From Megaustenia siamemsis (taxonomy: Eukaryota; Mollusca; Gastropoda; Stylommatophora; Ariophantidae), in assembly GCA_032433765.1 (NCBI GenBank), contig JAVIAB010000059.1, positions 61,220,582 to 61,284,581 on the forward strand: DNA of 64,000 nucleotides, read 5' to 3'. A program made the translations under genes and the position numbers. The notes beneath the pieces are model-generated. The model made no database searches. It was not told the origin of the DNA and saw only the letters and a list, made by a program, of their open reading frames with translations. Shown in pieces: positions 22,470 through 33,721 of this stretch. Every line of letters starts with the position of its first letter. Within the stretch, counting starts at the first letter, position 1.

Positions 22470-23560
22470 ATTATCATCAAGTACCAAGCCTGCAGGCATA
22501 GGTGATCATGTCTCTCCACAACTCTCGATCTCGACAGTTAATCATTTCTGTTGTTGACCGTCTGCCAAGCAATTTTCTTAAGCTTGTCTGGTATTTTTTC
22601 TCTTTGCTTCCCTCTGTCTCTTTATCCCTCAATTTTCCCAGTTGTCACAATATATTCCAGTTTTCCCCTTATAATTGCATGGCCAAAAATGACAATTGTT
22701 TCTTCCATATATTGGAAATTAGCTCTGTTTTTGCTTAGCCTCTTTCAGAACTTTTTCATTGCTCTTCTTAGCTGTCTATGGTTCATGGCATTCTCAACAT
22801 TCTTCTGTAAAACCACATTTCTACATACTCTACTGATTTTCTTGTCTGTTGTCCTATTGTCCATGATTCACATCCATGTGTTAAGACTGGCTCTACATAA
22901 CATTTAAGAACTCTTTTTCTTGTTTCTGTTGTTAAAAATGGATTGTATAGTATCTTACTCATTTTTTGGAAAACTGCTTTTGCCTGAGCCATTCTGCATC
23001 TCACATCTTACCTCTGTTGTACATCTACCATCAGAGAATAACATTGTTCCCAGATATTTAAATTCATTTAACTGTTTTAATATTGTTCCAACTGTCTTTA
23101 TTGTGCATTGTGGTGATGTCTTTTCCTTTGTTGCTACTATTACTTCTGTTTTTTTGCTATTAAAGCTGAGTCCTTTATTTTTGCTTTCCCTCACTATAGT
23201 GTCTAACATTTCTTGTAACTCATTTTAACTCTTAGTGTTTAAGACTGTATCATCAGCATACCATTAGATTATTTTTACCGTGGCCTCCGATTGTTATTCC
23301 AAGCATGTCCCTTATGGATCTTAAAATAATCTCACTATACATATTAAACAAATCTGGTGACAGCACACAACCTTGCCTAACACCCTGTTTTATTTGTTGA
23401 AACATTTCCACTTGATTTCCAATTCTTATGGCCGTTGTTTGTTGCCAGTACATGTTCCTTATTATTCTTAGATCTTTGCTGTCTACGTTTTTGCCTTCTA
23501 AAATTTTGATTATTTCATGGTTCTTTACTTCTAGTATATGATATCTGTATAGTAAAGAAA
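22470..23560 (-). mobile_element. LINE E, longest copy
   Basis: The - strand encodes ILEGKNVDSKDLRIIRNMYW, IKQGVRQGCVLSPDLFNMYS, GLSFNSKKTEVIVATKEKTS, LNEFKYLGTMLFSDGRCTTE, then [20 protein letters not shown] and [15 protein letters not shown]. It ends with the GGTACTTGATGATAATTATG tail. This covers RT blocks 3-7 and the C-terminal domain. Frames shift several times. Bases 23625-24060 beyond it hold nothing I recognise. Confidence 0.75.
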
Positions 23561-24074
23561 GTAACATGCAGAATGTGCAATGAGGAATAAAAGAGAAAAC
23601 AACGAAAAAGAAAAAAGTTTGCAAAAATTACTTACATCACTTATGGGTCTCACGAAGCTATCCATACATGAATTATACAGATACAACACCAAATATAGCA
23701 TTCCTTGAATAACGTATCCATATTTACATAATTCAGATAAATTTCAACCACAGTTGTAGCACAAATAACAATTTTATAACTATTTCTTGAAGAGGGAGGA
23801 TAATTTTTTGGGCATTTCTAAAGTAGCAAAAACTTAACATATTACTCAGATTTGTCACTTCAAATCACATTAACAATAGCTGAATTCTTCCTTGCTACCA
23901 GCTTTACCGCAGCATTGCAATTATTTGCCTGTTCCCTAACAATTGCTGACTGAGAGCCACTTGAATAAAGAAAACTCATGGAAAGGATCTCATGCTAAAT
24001 GTCGTTTGGTTTCATGGTTACAAATTTAATTATGGAAAAATGTTGTCAAACAAATTAGTGGGCTTTACTGGAGA

Positions 24075-24475
24075 CAAATAATAATAAATGAATATTATTA
24101 TAGAGGGAAACTTCCGAGGCGATAATTCAGTGAATCATTGGGGGAAGAGGTATGTTTTACAGCACTTAGAAAAAATGACAAATAAACAACAGAAAAAACA
24201 AAGAACAATATATGGTCTGAAGCAGGATCGAACCCGTACTCCTTGGCACTGTGCCTTGCCACGAGAAGCCGAATGCTAGGGAACACTGCCACTCAGCTAA
24301 AAATGACAATGTTCTCTAGCATTCGGCTTCTCGTAGCAAAGGCGCAGTGCCAAGGAGTACGGGTTTGATCCTGCTTCTGACCATATAATGTTCTTTGTTT
24401 TTTTTTTCTGTTGTTGTTTATTTGTCATTTTTTCTGAGTGCTATAAAACTTACCTCCTCCTCCTATGATTCGCTT
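24075..24475. mobile_element. P element, copy 4 (short spacer)
   Basis: The left end AATAATAATAAATGAATATT, then GAAACTTCCGAGGCG, matches copy 2. Two tRNA-like blocks, GGATCGAACCCGTACTCC on one strand and its inverse GGAGTACGGGTTTGATCC, face each other at 24170-24297 and 24303-24430. The junction between the arms is only a few bases, so the spacer has been lost in this copy. Confidence 0.7.
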
Positions 24476-24479
24476 AGTT

Positions 24480-25010
24480 GGCTTTAGCATTTTTAGGGCC
24501 AACCAAATCCAAGTCCATTTGATCCACATCTACAACAAAATAATGGGTAACTATTGAATAAGAAGAAGGTGCACTATATATAAGTTTTAATTTGATAATA
24601 TTAGATTCTTCACAGTTGTAAATTAGATAGTTCTAACCAAACTAACAAAATAATTCAGGAGTTATGGAGTTAAAAACAAATCAGAGATGAGCTACCTAGA
24701 TCATGTTTGCTGTCAGCATTTTCAGTAAATGGCACAAGGAAGCTTGCTGATGGAAGTAGAAGTGAAATGAGGAAAGCTGATAAATTGAAATTTCAGCTTA
24801 AAAATTTTTTTTAGACTTTATAATTACATATTGTCAGCTGAAATTGTGATGCTCCAGCTACTGTGATTAAGTTATTAATGCGCTCACCACTGACTAGAAG
24901 AATCCAGTTCAAATCTCCTTGCTAGCTTTTTTCCTAAATGGCTACATGGTTTACTCAGTCTTTGGAAATGTGTATCAGAGATTTCTGGAAAAGTCAAGTG
25001 GTTGGTGTGA
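24480..25010. other. No recognised feature
   Basis: AT-rich DNA with short poly-T runs. No exon, repeat hallmark or open frame of note is visible on either strand. Confidence 0.35.
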
Positions 25011-25014
25011 TATC

Positions 25015-26000
25015 AACTAGTAGTAGTGGTAGCCTCCATCATAGTTGACCATGATTTTTCAGCGCCCCTAAAAATGTTATTTTTTCTTCTCTTTTGCCAT
25101 GTATTCTCTTTTTCTATGAATCTGTCTGCTTCTTGTTTAAGTTGGAACTTTAGAGTGTGTTTCCAAAGATTGTTTTCTGCAGCTATTTCTTCCCAGGCTG
25201 CAGGGTTTATGTTCAGAGTCTTCATGTCGCATTTATACATGTCTACAAATCAAAGTTTTGGGTACCTCCTAGTCATTTTGTCATCTGCTAGTTGTCCATA
25301 GAATATATCTTTTGGTATGCAGCCAACTTTTATACGGTGTATGTGGCCAAGCTAGTATAACCTACGTTGTTTGAGCCTTGTGTAGGTGTTTGGGAGGCCT
25401 GTGCGAGTCATGATCTGCACATTTGTCACTTGATCGTTCCAGGCAATACCATGAATGCCGCACAGACATCGCATATGGGATGCATTTAACTTTCTCTCCT
25501 GCTTTGCTTACATTTTCCAAGATTCGCTGCGATACAGGAGAATACTAACAATGCAGGCATTGTAAACTGCGGCCTTAGTTTAAATTGTCAGTTTGCTGTT
25601 TTGCCACACATGTCTAGAAAGATGGACGAAGGTGGTAGTAGCTTTACCAATGCGGTTGCCAATTTCTGTATCTAAAGATAGTTTGTCGTTGATGATTGAC
25701 CCCAGGTAGTTATACTGCTGCACAACATTGAGTTTGTAGTTGTCAATACAGATTTCAGGTGTTGCTTCGACGTCCTGACCGAGTATATTAGTTTTCTGCA
25801 AACTTGTTAGACTGTAGTCTCTGCAGGCACGCGAAAAGTGATGTACCATGCTCTGGAGTTCTTCCTGATTGCATGACAAGTGCAGTGTCATCAGCAAATA
25901 ACAAGTCTCTAATAACGATATGTCTGATTTTGGACCTTGTATTTAGTCTTGTAAGATTGAACAACCGACCATCAGATTTAGTATAAAGATAATTAGTAAA
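25015..26000 (-). mobile_element. LINE G reverse transcriptase fragment
   Basis: On the - strand, LFADDTAL (the RT catalytic box, near 25900) is followed by SLQKTNILGQDVEATPEICI, then VVQQYNYLGSIINDKLSLDT and GNRIGKATTTFVHLSRHVWQ. The C-terminal end includes LKQEADRFIEKENTWQKRRK and stops near a CTACTACTA tail at 25015-25027. It is a non-LTR RT of the endonuclease type with several frameshifts. Confidence 0.7.
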
Positions 26001-26194
26001 AGGTATGAAGATATTGACTACATTATCTATTTCTTCTTAATCCTCTTAGCGCTTTCCGTCAACACTACATGTGGATGCATTGTGTCTCTAGTTTACGTCA
26101 AAACCATAATATTTGCAACTTTAGGCCCAACACATCCGTCTTCGGCATGGGTAGATTTGTTGAAACAATTTTTGCCCATACAGCAGCTATTTTT

Positions 26195-26440
26195 TAATCT
26201 GCTCTTTTAGACTTTTTTTTTAGTGCCATGGGTTCTTTAACATGGGCCAAGTGCAAATGAGACTTCTGTTTTTCCACTGTTTTGCGAGAGAGCTTGACAT
26301 CAAATAACACTACCCAGAGACTAGAGTGCCTCAAAGAAACTATGAATTCAATAAAAAAAAAACGCCCATTACCTGTAGTGGGATTAAGACCATTCTGTCC
26401 AGAGGCCAACATCTTACCTCAAAGTCACCCAGCCCATGAC
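26195..26440 (-). mobile_element. SINE S5 candidate
   Basis: It shares CACTACCCAGAGACTAGAG, then AAAGAAAC and a tRNA-like - strand head with a B-box-like region, with copies at 27976, 46085 and 53520. The family is defined only by comparison within this window. Confidence 0.45.
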
Positions 26441-26553
26441 ATTACCTATAAGAATGTGCAGTTGATTATCAAAGAATATGTGCACTAACACCATTTTCAG
26501 CATTTGCTTTTTAAGATGCTGAGAAAACCCTAACTTACTTATCGGAAATGAAC

Positions 26554-26866
26554 TTAACACTTTCCATACAGAAGCTTGTTATCGATGTAACGGAAGAGAT
26601 TTCAGAGACAAAATGTTTCATGGTTTTAAGAATCAATCTACATATTTATATTTATCTAACATATAACATAATATATATGAATTTTAAAATAATTGAACAT
26701 GGTATTAGATTTCACCAATATCAAGATGATACAAGACATGTAAAAAGAATATGGTTTGATGGTGTTCACACTAATCAAATTGAGAGCGGCGCACTATGTA
26801 GCGAAGTGTACGTTGCTGAAATTGGCATGGTCGCACAGTGCTGCGAAATGTACGGAAAGAATTAAG
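26554..26866 (+). mobile_element. TTAA-flanked MITE (M), copy 2
   Basis: The ends are TTAACACTTTCCATACAG and TGTACGGAAAGAATTAA. The interior has AGATTTCACCAATATCAAGA and CATATAACATAATATATATG, as in the other copies. It is about 310 bp and non-coding. The 26880-27330 flank has no recognised feature. Confidence 0.75.
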
Positions 26867-27329
26867 GCTATAGACTGTTATTCAGGGGGAAGTTAATCAT
26901 TTTGAATTTTTTCAACGGTCCAAAAAACCTATTTGAAAGGAAATTGTATGAAAGTATCAAATATTTAGGTTACATTTTTTATCTGGTTCCTTGTGACCTG
27001 GTATGCAGGGGTTGTCTATTTATGTGAAACATGATCTACATCATGCAGGCTTTAATAGAAGCACATACATCACAGAAGGTCATAAATTACAAATGATCAT
27101 ACAATTAACATGTGATAAAAGATGGCGCATTTAAATCTTACAATTGATATAATTGATACCATGTTGAACAATTGTCTGAGGATATGAAATGAAATTTTGT
27201 GTTGACTTTGTTGGACGGACATACAGTGTTTAGTGGGAGATGATTTCAGCATTTGCTCTTGTGAACTTGACAATGTAACTAAAGATAGACAGGGACATGT
27301 TTTAGCCAGGCATTAATAACTATTGACTT

Positions 27330-27600
27330 CATCATCATCGGGTGCTGTCTCCGCATCAAAGGTTGGCTACCATGGAACGCCATTCCACGCTGTCTCTTGC
27401 TTTGATGGTGCAGGTTGTCATAGGCTGACTTGTCTATCCTTTGATGTAACTCATCCACGTTAATCTTGGTCTGCCTCTTTTACCTTGTATTTTCCCTTCC
27501 AAGATTATACTGTTATTAGACTGTTGTGTCTTTTAGCATGCCCAAAAATCTCATTTGTCTTGTTTGTATTGTATTTAGTAGTTTGACATAAGTTAGAATT
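27330..27600 (-). mobile_element. LINE H-like 3' fragment
   Basis: The left end GACTTCATCATCATCGGG is an ATG-type tail read on the other strand. It is followed by CTGCCTCTTTTACCTTGTAT and GGCATGCCCAAAAA-like sequence that parallels 16850-16960. It is short and decayed. Confidence 0.5.
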
Positions 27601-27754
27601 CCTCTCCATGGCTTTCTCTGGAATAGCACGTGATGAGGCTCTAAATCTCTTTCACGGTGGTCAGCCACATTCATCTTTCGTGCCCTGAATATGTAAAATT
27701 TTAAAATTATTTTTAAAATATTATTTTTTATTTTACATACATATTTGTATGTGT

Positions 27755-27895
27755 ATTGTATGTTTGTTCCTGTTCAAGGCCTTTCGTGCCGAAACGTCAT
27801 TCTGGTTTGTGTTGCTCACTTGTTACGTGAAGCTTTAACCATACTGTTTTTTTCTTTTTTTTTTTTTTTGCTATATTTTTTCTTTTCTCCTCAAT
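27755..27895 (+). mobile_element. Penelope-like 3' module
   Basis: The order is TTCCTGTTCAAGGCCTTTCG, GCCGAAACG, CACTTGTTACGTGAAGC, then TTTAACCATACTG and a long poly-T. This matches the modules at 5760-5860 and 30050-29930. The catalytic-core-like CTGATGA is changed to CTGTTCA. Confidence 0.45.
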
Positions 27896-27975
27896 AGTTC
27901 TTTAGCTTGTGCAAGTACACATGGTACCTCCTGATTTTCAGCATTATCTAGGTAGGCTAAACATTTGATCTCATT

Positions 27976-28110
27976 ACCCAGAGACTAGGAGAGGGTATAG
28001 CCACAAAGAAACCTTGAATGTGACACATTTCCAATGTGTGTGGTTGGATTTAAACCCAGGACATTCATGTCCCGAGACTACTGTCTTAACTCTAGAACAC
28101 TTTAGAACAC
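27976..28110 (-). mobile_element. SINE S5 candidate
   Basis: It has CATTACCCAGAGACTAGGAG, AAAGAAACC and a - strand tRNA-like head with TAGTCTCGGGACATGAATG and a B-box-like GGTTTAAATCC. It ends about 110 bp before the first recognised DENND1 exon. Confidence 0.45.
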
Positions 28111-28222
28111 CCAAGCCTCCATTAACAGTACTGATTTTGCATTTTAATTAAATATTTTTAGCTGAATATTTATACAGTATATAAAAGTTGTTGATATTTA
28201 TTCTTATGTTTTTATACCACAG

Positions 28223-28287
28223 AGATAAGTGTAAGCATCTGTTTGAAGTCTTTGTGGAGATTGCCAAGCCAAATGGCAAAGATGAAG
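28223..28287 (+). CDS. DENND1: DENND1 exon 2
   Basis: The acceptor is ATACCACAG and the donor GTATTG. The exon starts with the last base of a split codon, then [20 protein letters not shown]. This corresponds to the FEVYVEVA start of the uDENN domain. The human protein has only about four residues (MGSR) before this point, so a tiny first coding exon is expected upstream. It is too short to find by eye. Confidence 0.85.
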
Positions 28288-31200
28288 GTATTGTGGGTGT
28301 TATAAAGAGTGCAATTAATCATTAGTGTATGTTTTTTTCCCCCCGTAAGTATTATTTTTTTTGTTCTGGGCACAAGACTCAAAAGCAGTAAAAAAAATGG
28401 AGGCAAGGCGCAAGACAGCTACAGAGCTGGAAACTGTCAGCGACTCATAGCTGATGGCCTGTACCAGGATTGTTGGAATGGAACAATCAAGACCCTACTC
28501 TGCCTCTTCATGGTGTCTCTAGAAACAACTAATCCAGTCTAGTCTGGCAAAATGAGTAGGAACTGAAGAGGGAAGGCAACCAGTACTGAAAAATGCCATG
28601 CTGAAGTCAGATGTGTTGGTTAAAATATCACAGTTCTACTGCAAACCACAAAATATGGCATTTATGCCAACTTAATGTTCTTGTAAGGACAGATAACCAA
28701 GAGGACTATCCATTCCTTTATTAATCACCGATTAAGCACTAGAAAAGGATTATAAAAAATTATCCAGTGTTAACTACATGATAGGATCAGCCGGAGAGAC
28801 AGTAAGATCAAAAACAAAGAACTAACAAATTATTGAATACTTGAAGAAAGTACAGAGAGATCAAAATACGACACAAGACTTTGGAAAATGGACATGAACA
28901 CCAGATTTTTTAAGGACTGACCATGGAAAAGATGGACTGGTAGAAGTATTAGAAACACTAGGAAACATAACAGCAGGAGAGGTCAACAGAACACCAAAAG
29001 ACCAAACTATATCTAGCCTGATGCTGATAGGTAAATATGGAAAGAAAAAAAGGCCCCCCCCCCCCCCCCCAGTATTAAGTATAATAAAACAGAGCTATAG
29101 ATTTTAGAGCAGCGAATCTCAAAAACAGAAACCTTGCGTGCCAAAATGGCACATATTGCAGAGATTACTGCTTAAAAAATCTATAGATCTGTTTCCATAA
29201 CAATACTTTTTTACAATGACAGCTTGTCAAGCCATCAATCAAACTCCTTAGTCGCCTCTTACAATATGCCTGGAAGGTCACAGAGTTATTATTCTTTACT
29301 TCCCTCATAATAAGTCCAGGTAACACATGGGAATATAAAATTACTTTATATTTATTATAAATATTGTCTAACATAAGTCAATATTTACTGTACGTTTTGG
29401 CTGTAATGTGTTCCCATTGTTTGTGTTTTCAGCACCCTTCATTATACAGCAATATCCTCAAGACTTTGATGATAAGGTAATCAATTACATGCTTTATTTA
29501 CATTGTAGAAATATATATATATACAATATATACATATATTTACAATAGAAACAGGAAAAAGAGTTCTTAAATGTTATGTAAAACCAGTCTTAACATATGG
29601 ATGTGAATCATGGACAATAGGACAACAGACAAGAAAATCACTGGAGGCTTTAGAAATGTGGTTTTACAAAAAATGTTAAAAATACCATGGACAGCTAAGA
29701 AGAGTAATGAAAATGTTCTGAGAGGCCAGAGCAAAAAGACAGCTAATTTCCAATATTAGGAAGAAACAATCATCATTTTTTGTAATGAGATAATGTAATG
29801 AGAAGGGAACAGCTGGAATATATTGTAACAACTGGAAAAATTGAGGGACGAAGATATAGAAGGAAGCAAAGAGAAAAGATAAAAACAGCTTAAGAGAATG
29901 GTTAAGGCATAAAATGTGAAGCTGCAGTAAAGCTGAATATGAGGAAAAATAAAAAAAAATAAAAAAATGGTATGTAAGAAGCTTTACGTGATAAGTGGAC
30001 GACACAGACTAAACAACGTTTCAGCCCAATAGGCCTTCATCAGGAACAAACAAAAACACACACACACAAAACTAATAACGAAACAACCAAAACAAAAACA
30101 ATCGAAATGTGTTAAAGAAAACAAAATTAACTATCCTGTCAAAACCAAAAGGAAATAGCAACCAAGTGCGGCTGTCGTGAACGTCGAGAAACGTGCAAAA
30201 ATGTGCGCAAATGCACACAGAACCAGAGGAGTTCACACAGGGGTCAGTGTGCAAACACAAAGGAGAAAGAATCGAATAGTAGACTAACAGGTGTTCAAAA
30301 GGCGGTAAGAGTGAGATGTCTGAGAGTGGGGTACAATAAAAACAAATGAGGGGTAAGGAGCACAGAAAAAAAAGGTATAGAGGAGAAAACCGAAGTGTCT
30401 CATAAGGGACTAGAGGAGAAGAACTATAAATAGCATGGCATAGTAAGTAGACCAAAGAACCCAAATATGTGCAGTAGAGAAGGCTATGCAAAAGGGAAGG
30501 AGCAACCAAAAGGAAACTATGCATATGAGTGTGATTTATTCATACCTCTCGGGGTCAGCAAACCATACTGGACTATAAGGTGATTTTCCAAAGTATAGCG
30601 GCTGCGGTCGCCAGAGTGACAAAGGACAATACCAGTGACACGGATGTCGATTAAGATGATTAAGAGAATAGCTTGGCAGAAGGTCAACAACGGAAATGAT
30701 AAATGTCGAGATTGAAATTTGTGGAGAGACATGATCACCTACGTCAACAGGCACGGTACTTGATGATGATGATGATGATGAGTTACATTGTAATTTGCTA
30801 CATTTATCCTGTGGATAATTTAACAATAGCAGAAGTATGTTATATTTGGATTTGCTAATTGACTGCACAACATACGTAAGGAACTGAATATAGCAACAGA
30901 ACTTAGGCTTTTATGAGTATGTATTTACTCATAGTAACTTATGGCTGTGAAACATGGGCAGATTGGCTGAAAAATACATCTTTATCTTTGAAGGCAAGAG
31001 TTACAGAACAGCACTTAGAATACCTTCATTGTCATGTGCCATGCATTGGAGTGGGTGATCGTCTCTCTCCACATCACTCGGTCCTTCACAATCGTAATTT
31101 CATCAGTGAATTTTATTATGCCACTTGGATAAGCTGTTCAGTATTTTTCTCTTGGTTTTCCTCTGCACTACTTTCCCATTCATTCTGCCTGTTATAATAT

Positions 31201-32680
31201 TATCAATGCCTTCTTTTTGCATGACATGTCTAATAAATGTAGATTGCCTCTTCCTTGTGATTTTGATGGTATTTCTGTTTCTCCAGCTTATTTTGAACAT
31301 TCTTCATTTGTAATTTCTGCTATCCATGGAATTCGTAGAATTTTTCTGATCAACCACATCTTAGCTGCCTCTAATGTTCTTTGTGTTGTCTTACTTATCA
31401 TCCATGACTCAACTCATATAGTAGAACAGGTTTGATGTAGTATTTAGGACATGTTTTCTAATGTTAATTGACAATGATTTGTTACATAGGATGTTTTTCA
31501 TTTGATGGAATTCAATTTTGTTTGCCCTTTTCTGCTTCTAATTTCTGCAGTTCATCAGCCATCTGATGTTATTATTGATCCTGTGTATGTGAATCTATGC
31601 ACTTGTTTCAGGATGTTTTCATTTAGTATTACTCTTACATTCTTGTGTGTGTTTGTTTTCCATGGTATTATCATAGTTTCTGTCTTTTTGATGTTGAGGG
31701 TCAAGCCTCTTTGTTCACTTTCTGCAAAAATTTCATCTAATAGATTTTGTAGATCTCTTTCTTGGTTTTCTGTTATCAATACTATATCATCTGCATACCT
31801 GCAAATATTTATATTACTTCCTCCACTTTAATGCCAGGTTTGTTTGCAATGGTCCTTAAAATATTTTTACTGTATGAAAAAAATTGATCTGGTGACATTA
31901 TACATCCTTGTCGCACCGCTTGTCTTATTTGTTGATATACTCCATTTTTGGGGTTTTAATTCTAATGGCTGCTTCGTGGTTCCAGTTTATATGTTTATTA
32001 ATCCTCAGATCTTTACTATCTATATTGATATTTTCTAGCTTCTTGATCATCTGTTCATGAGTGACTTTATTGAAAGCTTTGGTGTAATAAATAAAGCACA
32101 GCTATAGGCGTATCTGTAGAGCCAATGCTCTTTCTGCCAATGTTCACAGAATACCATGGATGGGAAAATTTTGCAATAACTTAGAATTTTAGAAAATGGG
32201 TTGATAAAGAACATAAAAAGGAAATTATTTTAGTCATGGAAAATGACAATGGCTTAGGGAAGATAATTATAGAATACAAAGGTCATACCGTCCATATATT
32301 TTTTAGAATAACCTGTATACCAGACCAACACTCATCAAGTAGGTGATCATGTCTCTCATCATAGGTTATCATGTCTCTCTACAACCTTTGATCTCAAAAG
32401 TTATTTATCTTTTCTGTTGTTATTTATCACTTCTGTTGTTGACCTTCTGCCAAGCCATTCTCATAAGCTGTCTGGTATCTTTTCTCCATCTATGCTTCAA
32501 CTATCGCTTCGTCCCTCAATTGCTCCAGTTGTCACAATATATTCCAGCTGTTCTATTGTCAAAAATGGATTGCATAGTATCTTCCTTATTTGTTTTGGAC
32601 AGCTGCTTTTGTCTGAGCTATTCTGCATCTCACTTATGTTGTACATCTACCATCTGAGGTTAACATTGTTCCCAGATATT

Positions 32681-32742
<62 letters not shown>

Positions 32743-33076
32743 TGTTTATAAAGTCTCACTACACTTGGTATCTAGGTCAATTTGAAAAAAATGTTTATGA
32801 CGTCATCACAATATGTGCTCAATGGTAAGTTCACTTGTTGCGACAGTTTTCTTAATGACTTGTCTGGACTTTTAAGGATTCTGTCTTGGATATCTAAACA
32901 TATTTCATCATTCACAGCAGGCCTACCAGATCGTGGAGCATCTTCCACATTTCCAGTAGCAATAAACTTATTCAACAAATTTCATTGACAGTGGGAGCAC
33001 ATATTGTGATGACGTCATAAACATTTTTTTTTCAAATTGACCTAGATACCAAGTGTAGTGAGACTTTATAAACACC

Positions 33077-33144
<68 letters not shown>

Positions 33145-33640
33145 ATATTAACCACCATGATATCTCTGGTTAAATGAAATTTTAATCCGAGTCCCTTCGG
33201 CCGCTCATGTTAGGTCTTTGGTGAGGAAGACCTAGAAGAAGATGGGTGCAAGATATCACAGATTAGCTGGCATGGTTTGCTGCAGAAGGTGGATATCTCG
33301 CTTAGGACAGAGTCAGCTTGAGAGTAGCTGTAATGGGAGCTTAGTTCCTGCAGGGACAAGCTGTAGAAATGTCTATTTTATGATGGATATGAGATGAATT
33401 GGTCGTTCCTCATAAAGGTGTATCTTTGTTTTACAGTCTTCTTGATGCTTGACAGCTGTTTGGTGGCCTAAAGGTGTAACTTCAGCCTCATGCTGTCAAC
33501 ACCGACACAACTTAAACAAGCTTGTACAGTCTAGTAAAGGCGCTTGTTTACTCAGCTCTTGCCTGATGTTTCTGGTGTGGGTCGTCGTTGAATCTCTGGC
33601 TCTCACCCACGTAACAACCTGAGCTTCGTTGGTTGCCACA

Positions 33641-33721
<81 letters not shown>

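Noticed and set aside
30072..30524. A 150-codon minus-strand frame rich in Leu, Cys and Tyr, suggesting membrane segments
   Set aside because: The composition is explained by an A-rich plus strand. It lies inside the Penelope-like insertion and matches no known protein type.
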